A stretch of 38,487 nucleotides of DNA from Bacteroidales bacterium. Its GTDB lineage: Bacteria > Bacteroidota > Bacteroidia > Bacteroidales > Bacteroidaceae. Below are positions 1-7,699 of the stretch, piece by piece. Position numbers and translations under genes: made by a program. Numbering within the stretch: position 1 is the first letter of the stretch; each line of letters begins with the position of its first letter. Location of the stretch: NCBI GenBank assembly GCA_022772475.1, contig JALEZQ010000080.1, positions 1 to 38,487 on the forward strand, in the 5' to 3' direction. The notes under the pieces are model-generated. The model did not search any database, was not told the DNA's origin, and saw nothing but the letters and a program-made list of their open reading frames with translations.

Positions 1-1
1 C

Positions 2-253
2 CGCGGCTACGACCGTTGCCTGCTCAGTCGCAGTGTCGAAGACTCCGTCACCGTCACCTCCGTCCTTGTGCCATGGAATACCTGCGGCATGACGCAGAGC
101 ACCGTCCTGGGCGTGGCCACCTTCACCTATCTGCCCTACTGCATCTTCAACCTCGTCTCACCCTTGATGAGCATCCTCGTCGCCCTCTTGGGCTACCGCA
201 TTGCCCCGCCGCGCCCGGCTGCGGACACATCGAGCGGACCCTCTGAACTTTGA
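2..253 (+). CDS. nhaC: Na+/H+ antiporter, NhaC family (C-terminal fragment)
   Basis: The frame is open from base 2 to the stop at 251-253, giving the last 83 residues of a protein that begins left of the window. It contains LSRSVEDSVTVTS followed by VPWNTCGM, which matches the conserved NhaC segment where an unwound helix carries acidic and polar residues next to a PWNTCG motif. A hydrophobic stretch (LGVATFTYLPYCIFNLVSPL, then MSILVALLGY) forms the last membrane segments, and a short Pro/Ala/Ser-rich tail ends the protein. NhaC proteins are inner-membrane secondary transporters that exchange Na+ for H+ in pH and sodium homeostasis. Substrate specificity cannot be read from a fragment; related members of the superfamily move malate/lactate or amino acids. 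The gene converges on malQ. Confidence 0.85.
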   Translation, partial: RGYDRCLLSRSVEDSVTVTSVLVPWNTCGMTQSTVLGVATFTYLPYCIFNLVSPLMSILVALLGYRIAPPRPAADTSSGPSEL

Positions 254-286
254 CGTCCCGTCAATGGACGCCCCGCCACGATACCG

Positions 287-324
287 CCACTACACTGCGC
301 ACCGCAAACCACTACACTGCGCAC
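287..324. repeat. 16-bp direct repeat pair
   Basis: The sequence CCACTACACTGCGCAC occurs exactly twice, at 287-302 and 309-324, a 22-bp offset. It lies just after the nhaC stop and before the terminator hairpin. No function is apparent. Confidence 0.7.
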
Positions 325-333
325 AGCCACTAC

Positions 334-391
334 CACGCAGGCCACAGCGCCGCGACACCGCCGGGTGTCGTCGCTCTGTGGCCTGCGTGTG
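334..391. terminator. Bidirectional hairpin between nhaC and malQ
   Basis: The arms 334-358 and 365-391 form an imperfect inverted repeat of about 25 bp. The outer 14 pairs (CACGCAGGCCACAG with CTGTGGCCTGCGTG) are perfect, the inner pairs have a few mismatches, and the loop is about 6 nt. It lies between two convergent genes, as expected for a shared terminator. There is no clean T run on the plus side; on the minus side it follows a long pyrimidine tract. Confidence 0.7.
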
Positions 392-477
392 AATAGGAAA
401 AGGGTGGAAAGAAGAGTGGGAAGAAAGGGAGAGAAGGGAGGAGGATGAGAAAGGGTGGAAGAGAAGGAGAGAGGAAA
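391..477. other. Polypurine/polypyrimidine tract in the malQ 3' region
   Basis: On the plus strand these 87 bases hold only five pyrimidines (T at 394, 405, 417, 446 and 456). The malQ transcript, made from the minus strand, would therefore carry an almost pure C/U stretch from just after its stop to the terminator hairpin. C-rich, G-poor, unstructured RNA is the classical character of a Rho loading site, and a homopurine tract can also form triplex DNA. Both roles are inferences. Confidence 0.6.
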
Positions 478-479
478 AC

Positions 480-3089
480 TCAGCGTCCGCTCGCTTTCAC
501 CAGTCCGCGCAGTTTTTCGTTGAAGGCCGTTGCTCCTACCAACTGCTCGATGGTCAGGTGCATGCGGTATTGCCAGTACTGGTTGGCGTTGGCCGGGTCG
601 TTAATCTGCTCGTCCTCCGGTCGCGGCCATCTCAAGGCGCCGTCAATGGCGATGAGGTCCTGGAAGGCGATGAGGCACAGCATGGACGGCGAGGCCAGGT
701 GCTGCGTCACGACCTCTTCGCACACCTCGGGCGTGGCCTCAGTCGGTGCTTCGCCCTCATGATGCAGCGCCTCGTGCCAGAAAGCCACCGCCCGTTCGCG
801 GTCTTCGTTCCACCACGAGCGGATGGGCGACATGTCGTGCGTGGCCGGCGTGGCCACCGACAGGTAGGGATACTGTGCCGTGTCGGCAAAGCGTCGGCCG
901 TAGGTCTTGGGCATGCGCTGTATCTCGAGCGAGAGGATGTGCAACTGTTCCAGCACGCCCTTCACCGATGCCGGCACCATGCCCAGGTCTTCCGCGCAAG
1001 GCAGCATACTGCATTCGGCATCTTCGCGCTTGGCGCCGATGATGGCGGGCAGTTTGCGCATGGCCTCGTCGGCCCAGTAGGCGTTGTGGCGCACGTGGAA
1101 GAAGTCGTCGTGCAGACGGTTGAACACCGCCTTGTCGTGGTCCGACAGCGCGCGGAAACTCTCCGTCTGCTGGGCACAGATGCGTGGGTGCAGGTCGCCC
1201 GTGTCGGGGTCGCTGACGAAGAGCACGTCGCACGCCATGTCCATGAGCGCCTCGCGCAGCGCCTCGTCCGCGATATGTCCGAGGATATGGTCCTGATAGA
1301 TGTATTCGCCGGCCAGCGTATAGCCCCCTTCAGCCGTGGGGCGGAAGTACTGTGCCACGTCGGCTGTGGGGAATGTGCGCGACAGGTTTCCCAACTGTTC
1401 GGCTGTGATGTAGGGCAGCAGAGCCCGCTCGATGTCGGCCGTAAATCCCGCCTGCTGTATGTCGCTTCGGCTCAGCGGCATGGCCGGACGGAAGTGGCCC
1501 AACGTGCCGTGGCGCTGGCGCTGAGGTATCTCCCATATGCGGAAGAAGCCCAGCACATGGTCCAGGCGGTAGGCGTCGAAGTAGCGGCTCATGTGTGCCA
1601 GGCGCTTGCGCCACCATCCGTAGCCGTCGCGCGCCATCTCTTCCCAGTTGTAGGTGGGGAAGCCCCAGTTTTGCCCGCATTTGGCAAAGTAGTCGGGCGG
1701 TGCGCCGGCCTGTCCGTCGGCATGGAACAGACGGCCATCCACGCGCATCGGCACGCTGTCGTGGCATACGCCGATGGGGATGTCGCCCTTCAGCAGGACG
1801 CCGCAGGCGCGTGCCGTGTCGTGTGCCGCCAGCAACTGGCGATGCAGCAGATACTGGATGAAGACGAAGAGGTCGCGCTCGGGCGGTGCCGAGAAGGTCC
1901 ATCCCGCAAATTTCTGGTGCGCATAGTCGGCATAGGGCTCCAGCCAATGGGCGTTCTGCCGCGTGAATGTGGCGTAGTCTGTCGAGCAGCGCACCGCCTG
2001 GCCGCGCATCAGATACAGGTCCGAAAGGAAGCGCATCTTCAGGTGCAGCGTAGCCTCATAGTCCATCTTAGGCAGGGCGTTGATACGTGCTGCCTCTTCT
2101 GCATAGGCGCTAAAGATGGGCAGATCGCTCCATTCGCGCAGGTCAAGGTAGATGGGGTGGAGGGCATAGACCGATACGCAACTGTAGGGGTAGGCGTCGT
2201 GCCACGTCAGCGACGAACTGGTATCGTTCACCGGCAGCACCTGCACGGCGCGCAGTCCGGCCGTCGTGGCCCATTCCACCAAGCGTCGCAGGTCGCCGAA
2301 GTCGCCGCAGCCCTGACTGCCCTCGCTGCGCAGCGAGAACACCGGGATGACGATGCCCGCGCCACGCCAGCGCTCGAAGGCGATACGCGGCATGTCGTCG
2401 TGCACCACCATCCGGGCGTGGTCAGCATCGATGTCGGCAGTAGGGTGGGGCGCCGTCGGCAGGTAGCGGTTGCCCCCCTCTTCCCACACCACTTTCCGGC
2501 TGTGGTCGTCGTCCATGACCAGCACATACTTGTAGGCGCTGCCGCGCTCCAGACTCTTGGCCTCGCATTGCAGCGTCCATTCATACACCCCTGTGCGGCG
2601 CATCATGCGCAGCGCTTCCGGTCGCCATGCACCCAGGGCGTCCGCTTCGCCGCTGACGGCCCAGTGGCCACCCTCGGGCGGCGGCAGCGTGCGCAGATAG
2701 AGCGTCACCTGCCCCGTGTCCTGCAGCGGACGGATGGGGATGGCGCTGTCGCTGCTGAATATGCATTCGGTGAAGGCCGTGTGGCAAAACTCTTCGGGGA
2801 TGGGGCGCTCGGGCCAGCGGTCCGTAATGTGCAGTGAGCCCCATGTGGCCACTTTGATGGAGAACGAGGCGTCTGGCAACTGGCGGATAACCTGCCCTTC
2901 GCCGTTGGTCACAATGTAGGTGTAGGTTAGCGTGTCGCCCGTCTGTGCCTCGGCCGTCACCATCCAGGTGTGTCCGTCGTCCGTGTGCATGGGCCATTCC
3001 TCGAAACCGTCGGCTCCACGCTGCACGCGAAGACGCAGACTTTCGCCCCAGGTGGTGGCGTAGTCTATAGAGAAAAGAAGATGTGTCAT
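480..3089 (-). CDS. malQ: 4-alpha-glucanotransferase with N-terminal starch-binding domains
   Basis: GH77 amylomaltase of about 869 residues, which transfers alpha-1,4-glucan segments between maltooligosaccharides in cytoplasmic starch/glycogen/maltose use. The first 270 or so residues look like two CBM20-type beta-sandwich modules (for example LRVQRGADGFEEWPM and LRTLPPPEGGHWAVSGEADA), the usual layout in Bacteroides. The catalytic domain follows: GCGDFGDLRRLVEWA, then FDAYRLDHVLGF (nucleophile Asp), LPCAEDLGMVP (acid/base Glu) and ATHDMSPIR (stabilising Asp). The frame is open upstream to an ATG at 3212, but I chose ATG 3089: the TAnnTTTG box at 3123-3116 would place transcription start near 3109, so ATGs at 3212 and 3128 would not be transcribed, and the CBM20 domain begins right after MTHLLFSIDY. 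No signal peptide is seen. Confidence 0.93.
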   Translation of the reverse strand: MTHLLFSIDYATTWGESLRLRVQRGADGFEEWPMHTDDGHTWMVTAEAQTGDTLTYTYIVTNGEGQVIRQLPDASFSIKVATWGSLHITDRWPERPIPEEFCHTAFTECIFSSDSAIPIRPLQDTGQVTLYLRTLPPPEGGHWAVSGEADALGAWRPEALRMMRRTGVYEWTLQCEAKSLERGSAYKYVLVMDDDHSRKVVWEEGGNRYLPTAPHPTADIDADHARMVVHDDMPRIAFERWRGAGIVIPVFSLRSEGSQGCGDFGDLRRLVEWATTAGLRAVQVLPVNDTSSSLTWHDAYPYSCVSVYALHPIYLDLREWSDLPIFSAYAEEAARINALPKMDYEATLHLKMRFLSDLYLMRGQAVRCSTDYATFTRQNAHWLEPYADYAHQKFAGWTFSAPPERDLFVFIQYLLHRQLLAAHDTARACGVLLKGDIPIGVCHDSVPMRVDGRLFHADGQAGAPPDYFAKCGQNWGFPTYNWEEMARDGYGWWRKRLAHMSRYFDAYRLDHVLGFFRIWEIPQRQRHGTLGHFRPAMPLSRSDIQQAGFTADIERALLPYITAEQLGNLSRTFPTADVAQYFRPTAEGGYTLAGEYIYQDHILGHIADEALREALMDMACDVLFVSDPDTGDLHPRICAQQTESFRALSDHDKAVFNRLHDDFFHVRHNAYWADEAMRKLPAIIGAKREDAECSMLPCAEDLGMVPASVKGVLEQLHILSLEIQRMPKTYGRRFADTAQYPYLSVATPATHDMSPIRSWWNEDRERAVAFWHEALHHEGEAPTEATPEVCEEVVTQHLASPSMLCLIAFQDLIAIDGALRWPRPEDEQINDPANANQYWQYRMHLTIEQLVGATAFNEKLRGLVKASGR

Positions 3090-3115
3090 TTTGGAGAGTG
3101 TGTCTTTCGTGAGGA

Positions 3116-3123
3116 CAAATGTA
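3116..3123 (-). promoter_or_regulatory. -7 box for malQ
   Basis: The minus strand reads TACATTTG, a match to the Bacteroidota -7 consensus TAnnTTTG, about 27 bases before the chosen malQ ATG. No clear -33 TTTG is seen at the usual spacing, so this is a partial match. Confidence 0.5.
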
Positions 3124-3197
3124 AACATTTTTTCGCTTTTGTAAGGTCTGTTTAGCAGATTTTCTATTTCCCCACCTGCTGATAGGGACTGATAGGG

Positions 3198-3896
3198 ACG
3201 ACAACGAAACATATTGTGCCCGTTGTTCAGGTTGTCGTGTATTATATTTTGGACGACAACAGGAACAACAATGACAACGTTGATTGTTGTTCTCGTTGTT
3301 CAGGTTGTCGTAAATTATATTTGGACGACAACAGGAACAACAATGACAACGTTGATTGTTGTTCTCGTTGTTCAGGTTGTCGTGTATTATATTTGGACGA
3401 CAACAGGAACAACAATGACAACATAGATTGTTGTTCTCGTTGTTCAGGTTGTCGAGTATTATATTTGGACGACAACAGGGACAACAATGGCCACATAGAT
3501 TGTTGTTCCCGTTGTTCAGGTTGTCGTGTATTATATTTGGACGACAACAGGAACAACAATGGCCACATAGATTGTTGTTCTCGTTGTTCAGGTTGTCGTG
3601 TATTATATTTGGACGACAACAGGAACAACAATGGCGACATAGATTGTTGTTCTCGTTGTTCCGGTTGTCGTGTTATATTTGGACGACAACAGAGACAACA
3701 ATGACCTCATAGATTGTTGTTCTCGTTGTTCAGGTTGTCTTGTATTATATTTGGACGACAACAGGAACAACAATGACCACATAGATTGTTGTTCTCGTTG
3801 TTCAGGTTGTCGTGTATTATATTTGGACGACAACAGGGACAACAATGGCCACATAGATTGTTGTTCTCGTTGTTCAGATTGTCGTGTCTATATTTG
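3198..3896. repeat. 72-bp tandem hairpin array (10 units)
   Basis: Ten copies of CAGGTTGTCG or a close variant start at 3228, 3301, 3373, 3445, 3517, 3589, 3661, 3731, 3803 and 3875. The spacing is 73, 72, 72, 72, 72, 72, 70, 72 and 72. Each unit is a dyad: a left arm ACGACAAC...AACAACAAT and a right arm ATTGTTGTT...GGTTGTCGT around a short variable centre (gacaacgtt, gccacatag and so on). The first unit (3198-3238) is shortened and degenerate. Between hairpins is an AT-rich linker containing TATATTTG, present exactly in nine of the ten linkers; the first reads TATATTTTG. The array lies between the divergent malQ and VOC genes. Because 72 is a multiple of 3, several frames stay open and would encode 24-residue Cys-rich repeats, but I do not regard them as genes. 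Confidence 0.9.
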
Positions 3897-3993
3897 AAGG
3901 TTATAGCAGAGAGTTGTTCTGTCGTTAGCGTGTGCAGCAGACGATTTATCTACAAATTGGCGTTTTTGTAGATAAATCGTCTGTTTGGGCCGA

Positions 3994-4025
3994 TTTGCAT
4001 TTTGCCTTTCGTTGTTGTATCTTTG
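3994..4025 (+). promoter_or_regulatory. Consensus Bacteroidota promoter inside element A
   Basis: TTTG at 3994-3997, a 20-bp spacer, then TATCTTTG at 4018-4025. This fits the -33/-7 consensus with ideal spacing, and it is conserved in copy B with the same 20-bp spacer. Transcription would start near 4032, only about 12 bases before a terminator-like hairpin. Confidence 0.7.
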
Positions 4026-4043
4026 CATAGCAAGTTTAGATAG

Positions 4044-4066
4044 GGCCCTCTCGTAGGGCCTTTTTT
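4044..4066 (+). terminator. Terminator-like hairpin in element A
   Basis: GGCCCT (4044-4049), loop CTCGT, AGGGCC (4055-4060), then six T residues (4061-4066). It has the form of an intrinsic terminator and is conserved in copy B, where the stem is longer. Confidence 0.7.
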
Positions 4067-4418
4067 GTTGTCGATAAAGCGGTTATACTGTTTGGGCGAC
4101 AGGAAAAACAGTCGCCCAAACCGTAAAGACGGTCGCCCAAATCGTGTCTCCGGTTTGCGCGACTGTGTTTTTCGACCTTTGAATAGGCTTTTTCAATGCT
4201 CAAACCGTTAAACATTCCTAAATCTATCGTTATTTTTGTCGGCGAAGAAACAGACGATTTATCTACCAAAAGGGGCTTTTGCCAGTGATTTTATCTATTG
4301 CGTATTTTGGCTTGTGCAGCCCAATCGGCCGTCGGTCCTACTGCACAGGAACAATGCGTCTTATAGTTTTTGCGCATTTCTTACCCCTATGGTTAGCCCC
4401 GATTGTCGTAGGAATTTA

Positions 4419-4426
4419 TAACTTTG
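4419..4426 (+). promoter_or_regulatory. -7 box upstream of the VOC gene
   Basis: TAACTTTG matches TAnnTTTG and would start transcription near 4433, giving a leader of about 60 nt before the ATG at 4493. The -33 element is not obvious. The 150 bases between element A and this box hold nothing else I recognise. Confidence 0.5.
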
Positions 4427-4492
4427 TAGGCAGTTTGGTAAATAGGGACGTCACGCTCCTCACTTTGCCAACATCACAAAACCTCTATCCCT

Positions 4493-4879
4493 ATGCAGCC
4501 AACGACCCCTTACGCACGTTTCGACCACTTCAACTTCAACGTGGCCGACCTTGAGAAAAGCATCGCCTTCTATGCCGACGCCTTGGGCCTGACCCCCTGT
4601 GGTGAGATTGTCCATCCCGACGGCGATTTCAAGATAGTCTATCTCGGCGACGGCCAGACCGACTTCCGCCTCGAACTGACGTGGCTGCGCGAACATCCCC
4701 AGCGCTACGATCTGGGCGAGTGTGAGTTTCACCTCTGTGTGCGCGTCCCCGGCGACTATGATGCCGCCCGCGAGCGCCACCGCCAGATGGGCTGCGTATG
4801 CTTCGAGAACCAGGAGATGGGGCTCTACTTCATCGAAGACCCCGACGGCTACTGGATAGAAGTGCTGCCGCAGAAGTGA
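4493..4879 (+). CDS. VOC family protein (glyoxalase I-like)
   Basis: A protein of 128 residues with the two beta-alpha-beta-beta-beta halves of the vicinal oxygen chelate fold. The four metal-ligand positions of glyoxalase I can be picked out: His12 (DHFNFNV), Glu61 (RLELTW), His80 (EFHLCVRV) and Glu123 (YWIEVLP). The closing segment FIEDPDGYWIEVLPQ is typical of lactoylglutathione lyase-like proteins. Glyoxalase I isomerises the thiol adduct of methylglyoxal, but VOC proteins of this size also include epimerases and dioxygenase relatives, so the substrate is open. It is followed after 61 bp by phosphoglucomutase on the same strand and may be co-transcribed with it. Confidence 0.85.
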   Translation: MQPTTPYARFDHFNFNVADLEKSIAFYADALGLTPCGEIVHPDGDFKIVYLGDGQTDFRLELTWLREHPQRYDLGECEFHLCVRVPGDYDAARERHRQMGCVCFENQEMGLYFIEDPDGYWIEVLPQK

Positions 4880-4940
4880 AGGCCTGCATGGCGATAGACA
4901 TCCTTATATTAGCGTAACGTAAAACCTAAATAATACTATT

Positions 4941-6686
4941 ATGGAAAATCAGGAATTGATCAAACAGTGCGAGGCCGTGGCCCGCGAATGGAGCACCTCT
5001 ACGCTTTTCGATGACGCTACGCGCGCCGAAGTGAAGGCTATGCTCGACAACCCCGATAAGACGCCCCTCATCGACGCCTTCTACAGAAGTCTGGAGTTTG
5101 GTACGGGCGGTCTGCGCGGAATCATGGGCGCCGGCACCAACCGCATGAACATCTATACCGTTGGCGCTGCCACGCAGGGTCTGGCCAACTATCTCAACGC
5201 CGCCTTCAAGGACCTGGACCAGATTTCGGTAGTGGTGGGTCACGACTGCCGCAACAACTCCCGCCTCTTTGCCGAGACCAGTGCCAACATCTTCTCGGCC
5301 AACGGCATCAAGGTCTACCTCTTCGACGACATGCGCCCCACGCCCGAAATGTCGTTTGCTATCCGCCATCTGGGCTGCCAGAGCGGTATCATCCTCACCG
5401 CCAGCCACAACCCCAAGGAGTATAACGGCTACAAAGCCTACTGGGACGACGGCGCACAGGTGCTGGCTCCCCACGACAAGGGCATCATCGACGAGGTGAA
5501 CAAGGTAGGCGTGGCCGACATCAAGTTTGAAGGCAACCCCGCCCTCATCGAAGTCATCGGCAAGGAGATTGACGACATCTATTTGGAGCAGGTCAAGACC
5601 CTCTCCATCGACCCCGCTTGCATCGCCCGTCAGAAGGACCTGAAGATTGTCTATACCCCGCTGCACGGCACGGGTATGATGCTCATCCCGCAGTCGCTCA
5701 AGCTCTGGGGCTTCGAAAACGTTCACACCGTGCCCGAGCAGATGGTTAAGAGCGGCGACTTCCCCACCGTGGTCAGTCCGAACCCCGAAAACGGCGAAGC
5801 CCTGACGATGGCCCTCAACCTGGCCCGCAGCATCGACGCCGACATCGTCATGGCCTCCGACCCCGATGCCGACCGCGTGGGCATGGCCTGCAAAAACAAC
5901 AAGGGCGAATGGGTGCTCGTTGACGGCAACCAGACCTGCATGATATTCCTCTACTACATCATCATGAACCGCAAGGCACAGGGCAAGATGAAGGGCAACG
6001 AGTTCATCGTCAAGACCATCGTCACCACCGAGCTCATCAAGGCCATTGCCGACAAGAACAACATGGAGATGTACGACTGCTACACCGGCTTCAAGTGGAT
6101 TGCCCGCGAAATCCGCTTGAACGAAGGCATCCGCCAGTATATCGGCGGCGGTGAGGAAAGTTACGGCTTCTTGGCCGAAGACTTCGTTCGCGACAAGGAC
6201 GCCGTGTCCGCCTGCTCGCTGCTGGCAGAAATCTGCGCATGGGCCAAGGACCAGGGCAAGACCCTCTTCGACGTGCTGATGGACGTCTATACCGAGTATG
6301 GCTTCGCCCTCAACAAGACCATCAACGTAGTACGCCCCGGCAAGGCCGGTGCCGACGAAATCAAGGCCATGATGGAAAACTTCCGCACCAACCGTCCGCA
6401 GGCCATCGCCGGCAGCCCCGTAGTATGTACCAAGGACTACGGCACCCTTCAGCAGTATGACGCCGAGGGTAACGCCGCCGCCCTTGACATGCCCGAGAAG
6501 AGCAACGTCCTGCAGTGGTTCACCGCCGACGGCACCAAAATTAGTGTGCGCCCCTCCGGCACCGAGCCCAAGATCAAATTCTATATCGAGGTAAAGGGCC
6601 AGATGGCCACCGCTGCCGACTATGACAAGGCACAAGCCGAAGCCCTGGTCAAGATAGACAGCATCAAGGCCGACCTCGGTCTGTAA
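4941..6686 (+). CDS. pgm: Phosphoglucomutase/phosphomannomutase (alpha-D-phosphohexomutase)
   Basis: Full-length 581-residue phosphohexomutase, interconverting glucose 1- and 6-phosphate (possibly also mannose phosphates) in the cytoplasm. The four family loops are all present: catalytic phosphoserine Ser145 in GIILTASHNPKEYNGYK, Mg-binding DPDADR at 297-302, sugar-binding GGGEESYGF at 392-400, and phosphate-binding RPSGTEP at 527-533. An N-terminal FGTGGLRGIMGAGTNRMN segment is also characteristic of this subfamily. Together with malQ it links glucan breakdown to glycolysis and nucleotide-sugar synthesis. The ATG at 4941 follows an AT-rich leader. A hairpin lies just downstream. The specificity between glucose and mannose forms is not resolved by sequence reading alone. 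Confidence 0.95.
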   Translation: MENQELIKQCEAVAREWSTSTLFDDATRAEVKAMLDNPDKTPLIDAFYRSLEFGTGGLRGIMGAGTNRMNIYTVGAATQGLANYLNAAFKDLDQISVVVGHDCRNNSRLFAETSANIFSANGIKVYLFDDMRPTPEMSFAIRHLGCQSGIILTASHNPKEYNGYKAYWDDGAQVLAPHDKGIIDEVNKVGVADIKFEGNPALIEVIGKEIDDIYLEQVKTLSIDPACIARQKDLKIVYTPLHGTGMMLIPQSLKLWGFENVHTVPEQMVKSGDFPTVVSPNPENGEALTMALNLARSIDADIVMASDPDADRVGMACKNNKGEWVLVDGNQTCMIFLYYIIMNRKAQGKMKGNEFIVKTIVTTELIKAIADKNNMEMYDCYTGFKWIAREIRLNEGIRQYIGGGEESYGFLAEDFVRDKDAVSACSLLAEICAWAKDQGKTLFDVLMDVYTEYGFALNKTINVVRPGKAGADEIKAMMENFRTNRPQAIAGSPVVCTKDYGTLQQYDAEGNAAALDMPEKSNVLQWFTADGTKISVRPSGTEPKIKFYIEVKGQMATAADYDKAQAEALVKIDSIKADLGL

Positions 6687-6712
6687 TAAGGCTCTTTGCG
6701 CTGTACAGCCCG

Positions 6713-6781
6713 AAGCCCTGCCTCCTTGGAGACGTCCCCCCCCCACCGGGCAAACGCCGGGGACCCTTTGAGGCAGGGCTT
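6713..6781 (+). terminator. Long hairpin after phosphoglucomutase
   Basis: Perfect 12-bp arms AAGCCCTGCCTC (6713-6724) and GAGGCAGGGCTT (6770-6781), with an inner pairing of GTCCCC and GGGGAC, starting about 25 bases after the pgm stop. It is followed by only a short T stretch, so it could be a terminator, an attenuator ahead of the Nudix gene, or an mRNA-end stabiliser. Confidence 0.6.
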
Positions 6782-6857
6782 TGGGCAGACAGCCAAGTAG
6801 GCCATTCCTCTCAACGCGGCGGAGACGCCCCATATCCCTATTCCATTCCCCATAGCC

Positions 6858-7619
6858 ATGCCCTATTGGTATATCTTTCGGTCCGACGCCCTGCTGATGA
6901 CGGCCGACGACAGCCTTCCCCACGCGGACCGGATACCCGTGACGCCCGCTACGGGTAGCATGGCGCTCCCCCTGCCGTCTATCGACGGCCGGAAAGCCTT
7001 TGCCGTGCGTGTGGCCGACGACAGTCAGCCATTGCCGGGTATGCGTTACGTCGGGCTGCGCCAGACCTTCGACCTCCTGTCGCGCCCACATTATGTGATG
7101 GCCGGCAAGGCCCGCGAACTCCTCCACTGGGATGCACAAAGCCGCTACTGCGGCATCTGCGGTGCCCCGATGACGCAACATACCGACATCTCGAAGCGCT
7201 GTACCGCCTGCGGCCACGAGGTATGGCCCGCCGTATCACCCGCCATCATCGTGGCCGTCACCCGCGACGACGACTGGCTGCTCATGGTGCAGAGCCACAA
7301 CTTCAAGGCCGACTACATGGGTCTTGTGGCCGGCTTTGTGGAAACCGGCGAAACCCTGGAGGAGTGCGTCCGTCGCGAGGTCATGGAAGAGACTGGCATA
7401 AGCATCACCGACATCACCTATTTCGGCAGTCAGGCCTGGCCCTATCCCTCCGGCTTGATGGTAGGCTTCAAAGCCCGCTATGCCGGAGGCGACCTCGTAC
7501 TCCAGACCTCCGAACTGCGCAAGGGCGGATGGTTTCATCGCGACGCCATGCCCGCCATACCCGGAAAGGTCAGTCTGGCACGACGCCTGATTGACGATTT
7601 CCTTGAAAACAAACCCTGA
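6858..7619 (+). CDS. nudC: NADH pyrophosphatase-type Nudix hydrolase
   Basis: A protein of 253 residues with the NudC layout: an N-terminal variable domain, a zinc ribbon with Cys98, Cys101, Cys115 and Cys118 (CGIC...CTAC), and a Nudix box at 159-181 (G-x5-E-x7-REVMEETGI) holding the Mg-binding glutamates. It also has the NudC-specific signature SQAWPYPSGLM at 191-201, which separates NADH pyrophosphatases from other Nudix enzymes. The family hydrolyses NAD(H) to NMN(H) and AMP, and NudC also removes NAD caps from RNA. It is cytoplasmic. The ATG at 6858 is the only start that gives a complete N-terminal domain. It is followed after 80 bp by relA on the same strand. Confidence 0.92.
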   Translation: MPYWYIFRSDALLMTADDSLPHADRIPVTPATGSMALPLPSIDGRKAFAVRVADDSQPLPGMRYVGLRQTFDLLSRPHYVMAGKARELLHWDAQSRYCGICGAPMTQHTDISKRCTACGHEVWPAVSPAIIVAVTRDDDWLLMVQSHNFKADYMGLVAGFVETGETLEECVRREVMEETGISITDITYFGSQAWPYPSGLMVGFKARYAGGDLVLQTSELRKGGWFHRDAMPAIPGKVSLARRLIDDFLENKP

Positions 7620-7699
7620 CAGATGGATGGGCCGAGGCTACCCCGAATGCCACAGGCAGTCTCGAGCCAATCAAGCCGTTCATTAAACCAGAAACAGAG

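Larger units (their letters stand above)
3938..4270 (+). repeat. Interspersed 333-bp element, copy A
   Basis: This segment aligns end to end with the reverse complement of 18184-18515. The order in both copies is: a terminal inverted repeat with a GCAGACGAT or GCAGAAGAT core (here perfect 19-bp arms, 3938-3956 and 3965-3983), GGCCGATTTGCATTT (3988-4002), a consensus promoter, a GGGCCC hairpin with a T run, a hairpin built on TTTGGGCGACAGGAAAAAC (copy A arms 4090-4100 and 4111-4121), CGTGTCTCCGGTT (4143-4155), AACCGTTAAAC, and a closing copy of CAGACGATTTATCTAC (4251-4266). No transposase or other convincing gene is inside. It may be a non-autonomous mobile element or a structured RNA; the sequence does not decide. 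Confidence 0.85.

Noticed and set aside
558-2837. 759-codon plus-strand open frame opposite malQ.
   Set aside because: It is an antisense shadow produced by high G+C codon use; it has no domain, whereas the opposite strand encodes all GH77 motifs.
3216-3897. Open frames through the 72-bp array encoding 24-residue repeats with DCCSRCSGC, which could look like a metal-binding protein.
   Set aside because: The unit length is a multiple of three, so several frames on both strands stay open by construction; a 1-bp and a 2-bp length change break the frame, and there is no credible start or ribosome-binding context.
4036-4269. Short minus-strand frame sharing peptide LGDxFSCRPNS with a plus-strand frame at 18259-18678, as if a small conserved gene lay in the interspersed element.
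   Set aside because: The similarity follows from DNA identity of the GGGCGACAGG palindromes; the frames differ in length and start, lack ribosome-binding context, and coding is not needed to explain the match.
4926-7217. 763-codon minus-strand open frame opposite phosphoglucomutase and the Nudix gene.
   Set aside because: Antisense shadow spanning two well supported genes, low-complexity Gly/Val/Ala/His composition, no motif.
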